64,000 nt of DNA from Bathymodiolus brooksi (Eukaryota > Mollusca > Bivalvia > Mytilida > Modiolidae), in NCBI GenBank assembly GCA_963680875.1, contig OY804579.1, positions 48,820,536 to 48,884,535 on the forward strand, written 5' to 3'. Every line of letters begins with the position of its first letter. Within the stretch, counting starts at the first letter, position 1. The notes under the pieces were generated by a model. That model had not been told where the DNA came from. It was given only the letters and a program-made list of their open reading frames with translations, and made no database searches. Shown here piece by piece: positions 10,345 to 18,658 of this stretch. Both the position numbers and the translations under genes were made by a program.

Positions 10345-11625
10345 TGCTCATCTTGTTGGTTTTCTGTGTTGTGTTTTTGGTTTGTTTGTATACGTTGTGT
10401 GTCTTGTATCCAGTATTACGTGTTTCTGTGTTGTGTTTTTAGTTTATACGTTGTGTGTCTTGTATCCAGTGTTGCGTGTTTCTGTGTTGTGTTTTTAGTT
10501 TATACGTTGTGTGTCTTGTATCCAGTGTTGCGTGTTTCTGTGTTGTGTTTTTAGTTTATACGTTGTGTGTCTTGTATCCAGTAATACGTGTTTCTGTATT
10601 GTGTTTTTGGTTTATACGTTGTGTGTCTTGTATCCAGTATTACGTGTTTCTGTGTTGTGTTTTTAGTTTATACGTTGTGTGTCTTGTATCCAGTGTTGCG
10701 TGTTTCTGTGTTGTGTTTTTGGTTTATACGTTGTGCGTCTTGTATCCAGTATTGCGTGTTTCTGTATTGTGTTTTTAGTTTATACGTTGTGTGTCTTGTA
10801 TCCATTATTACGTGTTTCTGTGTTGTGTTTTTGGTTTATACTTTGTGTGTCTTGTATCCAGTATTACGTGTTTCTGTGTTGTGTTTTTGGTTTATACGTT
10901 GTGTGTCTTGTATCCAGTATTGCGTGTTTCTGTGTTGTGTTTTTGGTTTATACGTTGTTTGTCTTGTATCCAGTATTACGTGTTTCTGTGTTGTGTTTTT
11001 GGTTTATACGTTGTGTGTCTTGTATCCAGTATTGCGTGTTTCTGTGTTGTGTTTTTAGTTTATACGTTGTGTGTCTTGTATCCAGTATTGCGTGTTTCTG
11101 TGTTGTGTTTTTAGTTTATACGTTGTGTGTCTTGTATCCAGTATTACGTGTTTCTGTGTTGTGTGTTTGGTTTATACTTTGTGTGTCTTGTATCCAGTGT
11201 TGCGTGTTTCTGTGTTGTGTTTTTAGTTTATACGTTGTGTGTCTTGTATCCAGTATTACGTGTTTCTGTGTTTTGTTTTTGGTTTATACGTTGTGTGTCT
11301 TGTATCCAGTATTACGTGTTTCTGTGTTGTGTTTTTGGTTTATACGTTGTGTGTCTTGTATCCAGTATTACGTGTTTCTGTGTTGTGTTTTGGGTTTATA
11401 CGTTGTGTGTCTTGTATCCAGTATTGCGTGTTTCTGTGTTGTGTTTTTAGTTTATACGTTGTGTGTCTTGTATCCAGTATGACGTGTTTCTGTGTTGTGA
11501 TTTTAGTTTATATGTTGTGTGTCTTGTATCTAGTATTGCGTGTTTCTGTGTTGTGTTTTTGGTTTGTTTGTATAGGTTGTGTGTCTTGTATCCAGTATTG
11601 CGTGTTTCTGTGCATTGTCTATTCA
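10345..11625 (+). repeat. 56-bp minisatellite, about 22 units (copy A)
   Basis: The landmark 'tatacgttg' recurs every 56 bp (for example 10445, 10501, 10557), along with 'gtcttgtatccagt' and 'gtgtttctgtgttgtg'. The unit is roughly 80% G+T on the plus strand. The first unit is joined to 'gtgtgttgctcatcttg', which looks like the retroelement 3' tail. Variable positions include 'tttttagttt' or 'tttttggttt' and 'tattacg' or 'tattgcg'. Long overlapping Cys/Val-rich ORFs here are by-products of the repeat. Confidence 0.97.
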
Positions 11626-11715
11626 TGATTGTCTCTTCAGTTTACTCTAAAGTTTATTTGTAAATAGAGGAAATATGGACATTTTCTCTTCAATAAATTG
11701 ATTCCACGATAATTG

Positions 11716-11990
11716 AATTGATTGTTGTTTAACGTCCAGTGAGCAGTATTTCTGCTATATGCATGCCCCAAATACGAGTCATTCATTAACATCCAGTTCG
11801 AACCCCGATCATGGCGAGGTGTACTCGATACAACATTATGTGATAAAGTTTTTCAGTGACTTGCGACAGGTCAGTGGTCTTCCCCGGGTACTCTCGTTTC
11901 CTCCACCAATAAAACTGACTGCCACAAAATAACTGAAATATTGTGGAAATTGGCGTTAAACACCATAAATCAACAACCTAACCCAACCTA
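11716..11990 (+). mobile_element. SINE at the right end of copy A
   Basis: A B-box-like 'agttcgaaccccg' (about 11797) is followed by the SINE core 'gtactcgatacaacattatg', 'gggtactctcgtttcctcc' and a 'ggcgttaaacaccataaatc' end. Similarity between the duplication copies stops immediately before it, at 'ccacga' (11712). A different SINE occupies the corresponding position after copy B (38848). Confidence 0.7.
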
Positions 11991-13228
11991 TATTCTTGAC
12001 ATGAATTCCCTTTTCTTTTATTGTATATATGATATTTCCATTATGATAGAAAACTAATTTTAAAACACAAATACATGCATAACTATTCTATTGATCCGAT
12101 ATGACTATCATTTGACATGAGTATTTCTTAGCGTTTGTTTTAAGATGGACACAGTGGTTCATTCATTTGTGCAAAATTAATTCGCTGAAATTACAATCTT
12201 AAATCTGCATTATCATAATAATATTTTATGTTATTTACTAATTGCATTTCCATAAATGATTCTTAAGGGAATTATTCGTTAGCATTCCCCATTGCAACCT
12301 ATGTTAAGTATTGTATCCCTAAAGGCTCGGATATCATATACCATGGAGACTTCATTAGATACAAAATTGAATCTCCATTACAATAATATTAATAATGCCT
12401 ATCAAACATTTTAATTGTTGTTTATTGGAAATACCGTTTTCGAATTTTAGCCTTTGCAGCATGTGGACAACTTTGGACCCTGTACATGATGGGGTCGTTA
12501 TTCGTGCAAGCTTGAATCTGCATATGGCATTCATTATTCATGCAATTTTTAATTCTTTTTTAATATTGGATCTTATGATTCGATTTGGTTTTGATTTTCT
12601 TCCATTGTATCTTAAGTTTTTAGATGCCATGGAACGTCCCCAAAATACAATGAGATCTTCGTTTGCACAAATATTAATTTGCATATCACAATAATATTGC
12701 ACAGACAATTAGCCGATGTGACTGGTTGTCTATTCACGCCTTTGGTTTGCCTGCTCCAAAGGACTTTTAAATTAATTGGGTTCCCAATTATTTGACTGAG
12801 CAGACATGATGATGGGCGGTTCGAACTAAATTAGATATCTACGTTTTTATTATTCTAGAAACGTGTGCATTGCAGTAAATTAGATATCTATGTTTTATTG
12901 TAAAAATTATACATATATATCTTTGCATGGATACTTCCATAGAGGATCCGCATCATTCCTGTCAGGTTTCGTTCTATTTGCTTCAATAGTTTTGCAGGAA
13001 CAAATTTAAATTGAGGAAAAATTAACTACAACTGACGGACGCCAAATGATAGCAAAAGTTCCTGTCTATTAATTAATTTTAATATGAATCATAATTTCGG
13101 CAATGATTCGTCTTCCGTGTACATACCGATTGACATTGTGAAGGATTCTGAAAACACCCACCTGAAAACTCTTGTAATACACTTACGATACAAACAATGC
13201 AAACACTGGTCGAAAAGAAAACCGTATA
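11991..13228. other. Unique spacer between the duplicates
   Basis: This AT-rich spacer lies between copy A and copy B. A direct repeat 'aaattagatatcta' occurs at about 12830 and 12878. ORFs at 12395-12694 and 13084-13299 lack recognisable domains, and the second overlaps the MITE at 13229. I see no supported gene. Confidence 0.55.
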
Positions 13229-13360
13229 CAGTGAACCAAATCCTCTTGGGACCAACTTTTGTGTTTGGAATAGACAGGTGTTTGGTTTGTACAGGTTAAA
13301 TTAACAAAGATTTCCTGTATTATGACTTTATTTAAATTTCGGTTTAGACAGGTTTCACTG
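13229..13360. mobile_element. MITE with CAGTGAAAC-type terminal inverted repeats
   Basis: The left end 'cagtgaacc' and the right end 'ggtttcactg' are imperfect inverted repeats flanked by TA on both sides (13227-13228 and 13361-13362). At 132 bp with a TA target, this fits a non-autonomous mariner-like element. The internal sequence 'ggtttagacaggtttcact' is AT-rich and non-coding. Confidence 0.6.
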
Positions 13361-13423
13361 TATATTAAAAACGATTCAAGTGGATGATATGTTATTATTG
13401 AATTAAGAAGAATGGGTGAGTGA

Positions 13424-14110
13424 TTGTTGCTTAACGCCAACTCAGCAATTTTTTCAGCTGGCGAGAACAAGATAATTTTCAATGAGATGATAATGAGGTC
13501 CGCTTTGCACTAGACCAACACGCTGAGTTGCATTTTTATGGTGCTAGCTCACTGAAACAGCAGTCCGCGGATAGACATGTCGCACCGCTCGGACACATTA
13601 TTCTGATTCCGAGCCAACCAGTATTTGCTCTTTCTATATGTATAAAGATAAAGAAGTCAAAAAATGTCAAGGATATTTTTTTTGTCAATGTGTGACGTAA
13701 AAATATTTTTGACATTTACGTCACCGAATATGGTACTGCTTTGACAACTATTTGACCTATTTTGTTCCTGTATTTAAATACTGTTATAGTGACAGCCGGA
13801 ACCTTTGAACCGTAATGAGAGCGGGAGGTTTGGCGCCTTAAAATCTGATTCAACCCACCATTTCTTTAGAAAAGCCTGTACCAAGTCAGGGTCATTACGG
13901 TTTTCACAGTTTTCCGGTTGTTGACTGATTTTGTCTGTTTATATAATTATGAGTTTTGACTTTCCCTTTGTAAGATTGTTCGGAGTTCGGTAATTTTGTT
14001 ATTACCCTTATCCTTAATGTTGCGTGCTTAGCGGAGAAGCAACAAATACCAATTATATGTCTTTGGTTTGACCCGACCGCTGCTCGAACCCACCGATGCG
14101 GTTGAATTAA
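13424..14110 (-). mobile_element. tRNA-headed SINE, copy B, interrupted
   Basis: This is the orthologue of the SINE at 75-420 ('gtgctagctcactgaaacag', 'cgagccaaccag'), split by an insertion at 13637-14013. The head is shortened: the B-box 'gctcgaaccc' is directly followed by 'accgatgcggttg', so the A-box region is deleted. Confidence 0.7.
13637..14013 (-). mobile_element. Retroelement tail inserted in copy B only
   Basis: Copy A reads straight through at this point ('gctctttctccataatg'). Bases 13790-14010 are the reverse complement of about 58063-58285, sharing 'ggcgccaaacctcccgct', 'aaccgtaatgaccctgactt' and 'aaattaccgaactccg'. The rest contains a short inverted motif ('gacgtaaaaatatttttgac', then 'tttacgtc'). 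The insertion postdates the segmental duplication. Confidence 0.75.
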
Positions 14111-14300
14111 GAAGAGTTAATCAGAATCCGTATATCGAAGAAGAACAGAAAACACATTGGCCAAAAGAAAAATAACAAACAACGATCTACAAAACATTGC
14201 ACATAAAACTAAAGATCGAGTAACACGAACCCCACTAAAAACTGGGGGTGAACTCGGGTGCTTCGGAAGGGTAAGTCATTTCTGTAAAACCTGTGTCACC
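14111..14300 (-). mobile_element. Retroelement 3' tail, inverted (copy B)
   Basis: Collinear with 421-610: 'cgagtaacacgaacccc' is followed by 'tgaactcgggtgcttcgg'. A 61-codon plus-strand ORF at 14157-14342 crosses it and is not a gene. Confidence 0.6.
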
Positions 14301-14324
14301 CAGTATAAAGTCAACCGACGAAAG

Positions 14325-14885
14325 GAAAATTACTTAGAGTAGCATCAACTTAAAGTGTATCTCAAAGATAAAAGGAAGACTACTGGATGCGAGAATTAGG
14401 GACTGCAACACCCTATGATTGTAATGAGAAAATTCATGGTATAGTTATCCTACCTGTAGATCGATGAATGTGATGGATATTTTCAACTCCGCTCCTCGGC
14501 GTAAACTAAGCCATGGTCATCGTCATTATACATCCCCTATGCTTCATGATGTTTCACTAAATGACCTTCTACCATTTATGCAGAAACCGTTGGGTATGCA
14601 TCACATTCGCTCGAAACTATTTTCACTAACCCTTTCAAAACTACATACCTTGTACAACTTATGTTTAGAAAACCAATATACAAATCCGAATTCAAATGAA
14701 TACAAACTTAGAGCAATCGTCTTGGATATTGTCGGTCACAGATTTTGTTAAACCTGTTGTCATTAAGAAAGATGATATAGACAAACGTTCCTTTCTGAAA
14801 CTGTCGTTTGCCAACGAAGATCTTGATGCCATTAGCTTAAGCATTATCCTTCATCACAAATCAGTGGAATCTGATGATCAAATTC
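14325..14885 (+). pseudogene. N-terminal fragment of a permuted Penelope-like retroelement (copy B)
   Basis: Orthologous to 640-1200. It encodes 'EDYWMRELGTATPYDCNE' (about 14375-14430), a 95-codon open stretch at 14464-14751 with 'RKLSHGHRHYTSPMLHDVSL', then 'DKRSFLKLSFANEDLDAI'. Frame breaks and the missing reverse transcriptase make it a remnant. It shares its right-hand breakpoint with copy A, so truncation predates the duplication. Confidence 0.55.
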
Positions 14886-15234
14886 TTAGTAACGAACTAT
14901 AACACATGTCGAATACTTGGTCAATACATAATTCAAATGGAAAGAGAGACAACTCTATATCATCTTAACTAGCACAACATAAAGCGGCAATTTCACGAGT
15001 TCGTACCAATCCAAAATACAGTAAATATTTTTCCTATAACGAGTTAATGTAACCATATATATTTAATGGTAAATATTGTTATACAAAGCAAAGGATCACC
15101 ATTTCACAACTTTAACGAAAATAATGACTTTCCATGTAACTGAACATGAAGGGAAATTCACATGACATTAGGTTAAAGGTCAAACGTAGCTCGACTCTTT
15201 ATTTTACAGGGAAATTACATAGCCTTAGCAGCAA

Positions 15235-16298
15235 GACCATTGGCCGCCGGGGTTATTGTACTACTATTATTTCTAAGGAAATATGTCTATTATAAGTAGG
15301 ACGAACACTAGCCGGCAGGGTTATTGTACTACTATTATTTCTAAGGAAATGTGTCTATTATAAGTAGGACGAACACTAGCCGGCAGGGTTATTGTACTAC
15401 TATTATTTCTAAGGAAATATGTCTATTATAAGTAGGACGAACACTAGACGGCAGGGTTATTGTACTACTATTATTTCTAAGGAAATATGTCTATTATAAG
15501 TAGGACGAACACTAGCCGGCAGGGTTATTGTACTACTATTATTTCTAAGGAAATATGTCTATTATAAGTAGGACGAACACTAGCCGGCAGGGTTATTGTA
15601 CTACTATTATTTCTAAGGAAATATGTCTATTATAAGTAGGACGAACACTAGACGGCAGGGTTATTGTACTACTATTATTTCTAAGGAAATATGTCTATTA
15701 TAAGTAGGACGAACACTAGCCGGCAGGGTTATTGTACTACTATTATTTCTAAGGAAATATGTCTATTATAAGTAGGACGAACACTAGACGGCAGGGTTAT
15801 TGTACTACTATTATTTCTAATGAAATGTGTCTATTATAAGTAGGACGAACACTAGCCGGCAGGGTTATTGTACTACTATTATTTCTAAGGAAATGTGTCT
15901 ATTATAAGTAGGACGAACACTAGCCGGCAGGGTTATTGTACTACTATTATTTCTAAGGAAATGTGTCTATTATAAGTAGGACCAACACTAGCCGGCAGGG
16001 TTATTGTACTACTATTATTTCTAAGGAAATGTGTCTATTATAAGTAGGACGAACACTAGCCGGCAGGTTAATTGTACTACTATTATTTCTAAGGAAATGT
16101 GTCTATTATAAGTAGGACGAACACTAGCCGGCAGGGTTATTGTACTACTATTATTTCTAAGGAAATGTGTCTATTATAAGTAGGACGAACACTAGCCGGC
16201 AGGGTTATTGTACTACTATTATTTCTAAGGAAATGTGTCTATTATAAGTAGGACGAACACTAGCCGGCAGGTTAATTGTACTATTATTATTTTTAAAG
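15235..16298 (+). repeat. 68-bp satellite, 16 units (copy B)
   Basis: Unit landmarks 'ggcagggttattg' fall at 15315, 15383, 15451, 15519 and so on, every 68 bp, up to 16198, with a variant last unit at 16266. Two variants are interspersed: 'agccggc' or 'agacggc', and 'gaaatatgt' or 'gaaatgtgt'. The first and last units carry the variants of copy A's two units. Each unit ends in 'actattatttctaag', a pyrimidine-rich AG that resembles a splice acceptor. Confidence 0.97.
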
Positions 16299-16489
16299 AA
16301 ATTCATCTAACTTTATCCTTTGTATTCTTACTGTGGTTTTGTTATGTTTATTATGATTTTCAATTACAAATGACGTTCATGTCATCCTTAGAGCGCATAA
16401 CAGATGTCATATATGACAAAATGGAGCGTCACAACGAGACCATCTCCATGCCAATTTATCCATGTGTATCCTTTACAAAAGATAGATAG
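16235..16489 (+). CDS. Candidate short membrane protein or exon (copy B)
   Basis: An ATG at 16235 in the last satellite unit opens an 84-codon frame. From 16298 it matches copy A: 'EIHLTLSFVFLLWFCYVYYD', then a polar tail with an NET sequon and stop at 16487-16489. A 9-bp in-frame insertion (16403-16411 region) separates the copies. The acceptor AG of copy A is altered here (aag to aaa), so splicing would differ. It is probably type II or signal-anchor if translated. Function unknown. Confidence 0.25.
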   Translation: MSIISRTNTSRQVNCTIIIFKEIHLTLSFVFLLWFCYVYYDFQLQMTFMSSLERITDVIYDKMERHNETISMPIYPCVSFTKDR

Positions 16490-17853
16490 GGAAAACTGTA
16501 TTTTTTTTTATAGCATCCATTTTTAGTGTCGCTTAAAGTACAAATAAACGATTTCTGAGAATTACATGAGCAAATCACGGCTTATGTATTTTTCATGAGA
16601 AAATAATAAAGACTTGTTTATTTTGCATTTAATACAAAATAAAGCAATATACGTTCTACAATTAATCATGGAATGTCATGTCGTCATACAGTGTTCAGAA
16701 AAGTTATAGTACACTGAAAACGCGAAGGCATATTTAATAGAGGACACCTTTTTCCCAAGCATAAAACTGCAGACAAAATACAAACATTCTTTGAAAAACA
16801 CGAACTCCTATTAAAACCGGAGTCAAGGTCAGGTCTAAATTCCTGGAAACAAATATAAAATTTGAAATAAACAATATACAATAAATTATAAAATAAAATA
16901 ATAAGAACAAACAAATGGATCACATCACATTTATTATAAATAATAATAACACAAACTCACAAAAACTGAGGATTAAGATCGTGTGCTTCATAAGATTAAA
17001 GGGGAAATACTAGTAGGTATTGGAAATATTTTTTGGGGGGTTTTGAACCTATAGAACTAGCTTATTCTCGTCATTTGTTTTATTGAAGTGCCTGTACCAA
17101 GCAGGCAGGAAAGTGAGAGGTCATGTTCTCTTGTCATAACCTTCATTCTGTTATCTCATGTGCTTAACCCTATAACGTAATGTCTCATATACCTTATCCC
17201 ACAAAAGATATGTGTATTTAGCAAAGGAAATGTAATGCGTATTATATTATAACTCATGTAATGAATACACTGAAATAATAAAGAAACAAAACTCGTATAA
17301 GGTGCAAAGCTACACGACAACACCGCTGAGTTTATTTAACATTCAATGTCAAATCATAAATATTCATTATATAGTATTATTTTTTTAGGAATTATCAATT
17401 TTCTCTCAAATCACATATGTAAATATGAAAACCAAAATGGTTATGAACTAGAATATCATAATGTTATCTCTAAAATAACGTCCAGTCATATCAATCTTAT
17501 AACCTTTAAAAATGGGGAGGGGGAGGTAATTAAAATTAACCAAAAATGTTGATGTGTACTCTTTGGCCTGTCGTATTGAATGACCGAAACCCCCGTTTCG
17601 CGGGAAAAACAGCCGTGCGACTAGCATAATGAAATACAGCAAGAGAAAATAATTTCACTCTAATTCACTTATTCAAATTATATTAATTGTGTATTAGGGT
17701 TGTAGAATTTGCCCCTTTCTTAGAATTTGAATTATTTTATTTTGGAATTGTTTCGACAGCGTTCAATCAAAGTTAACACAGAGAGTAATTAAATGTAAAC
17801 TTTCAACAAACTTTGTAACTCAAACATCAACACGATTTCTCCTATTCTTGGCG

Positions 17854-18338
17854 TGTTGAACAAGTTGGTTAAACCTTGTTGAACTTGTGATTAAGCTAAT
17901 CATATGATTAGCCGTAATTGCATTTTTAATTCCTAATCACATAATTAGCTAATGGAATGATTACATATGATTAGTTAATACATTGATTAAAAACAGTTCA
18001 GCAAGAGAATTTAATCATTGCATTAGCTAAGTATATGATTAGGAATTAAAAATGTTATTAGGGCTAATCATATGATTAGATTAATGACAAGTTCAACAAC
18101 GGACCCTGGCAGGGTGCAGTAATATTCTTAATCACCATGGTGGTTAAATGTTTCCATGGGAATTGCCGCCATTTTCCTTCCGACGGCAATTAACGACGGA
18201 AATTAACAACTTAGAAAATATGTTTGACGTTTTGGTCATAGGAGAAACATATTCTCCTGCTACCAGTGGATTACGATGTTACTACACTATTTTCAAATGG
18301 CTGAAACTTTAAAAGTTTAATTTCGTGTTGAGAAATAT
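17854..18338. mobile_element. Insertion specific to copy B
   Basis: Copy A reads 'attcttggcgcgtaatacacc' without interruption (about 3250-3270), whereas copy B has roughly 485 bp between 'attcttggcg' and 'cgtaatacacc'. A short direct repeat 'cgtgttga' lies at each end (about 17852 and 18324). The left half holds the palindromic element at 17876-18099. The right half contains 'ccaccatggtgg', itself a palindrome, and no ORF. Confidence 0.7.
17876..18099. mobile_element. Palindromic MITE with about 88-bp inverted arms
   Basis: Left arm 'ttgttgaacttgtgattaa' (17876) matches the reverse complement of the right end 'catgacaagttcaacaa'-like sequence, ending at 18099. Positions pair with a constant sum of 35975. 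Each arm contains the perfect 16-bp palindrome 'ctaatcatatgattag' (17896-17911 and 18064-18079). The spacer is about 45 bp. There is no coding capacity, so it would be a non-autonomous DNA element or fold-back. Confidence 0.8.
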
Positions 18339-18658
18339 CGTAATACACCGATAGCAGAATGAGAATCTGTATTAATAATCCATTGGTTAATGGTAAATGT
18401 ATATGTAAAGTAAAACGAACGGTAATTACGTTATATAAAGTGGCAATGACAAGAAAGTGCACGGTCTACGAAAAACAAAATTACAATGTATCCATGTCAT
18501 GTCAAGACGTTATTTACATTAAGTGATACACAACAGTCCATTGCTATTGGTATTAATTTGGCAACTAAGTATAAAAATGTTGTGGCACATCTACAAGGAA
18601 AATAGCACAAAAACATTATTAACTCATAGTCACTACTATCATCAGAGTATGATACTCT

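Larger units (their letters stand above)
77..11712 (+). repeat. Segmental duplication, copy A
   Basis: This block is repeated in the same orientation at about 13424-38840. Matching landmarks appear in the same order: 'gtgctagctcactgaaac', the 68-bp unit, the two-exon minus-strand gene, the 36-bp repeat, the near-identical block at 8346-8865 and the 56-bp array. Similarity is lost to the left of about 77, inside a SINE, and to the right of about 11712, just after 'ttgattccacga'. Copy A is 11.6 kb against 25.4 kb for copy B. The excess in B is almost entirely tandem-array growth and later insertions. A tandem duplication mediated by SINE homology is inferred, because both boundaries lie in or beside SINE sequence. 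Confidence 0.92.
16490..18658. other. AT-rich region of copy B without recognised genes
   Basis: This region is collinear with 1864-3562 except for the insertion at 17854-18338. Open stretches at 16684-16923, 17346-17552, 17448-17642 and 18271-18462 are AT-rich, overlap on both strands and carry no recognisable domain. Confidence 0.55.

Noticed and set aside
12395..12694. 99-codon ORF in the spacer between duplicates
   Set aside because: No recognisable domain, unbiased AT-rich composition and no second copy for comparison.
13084..13299. 71-codon ORF
   Set aside because: Its C-terminal third lies inside the MITE at 13229-13360, so the frame is at least partly accidental.
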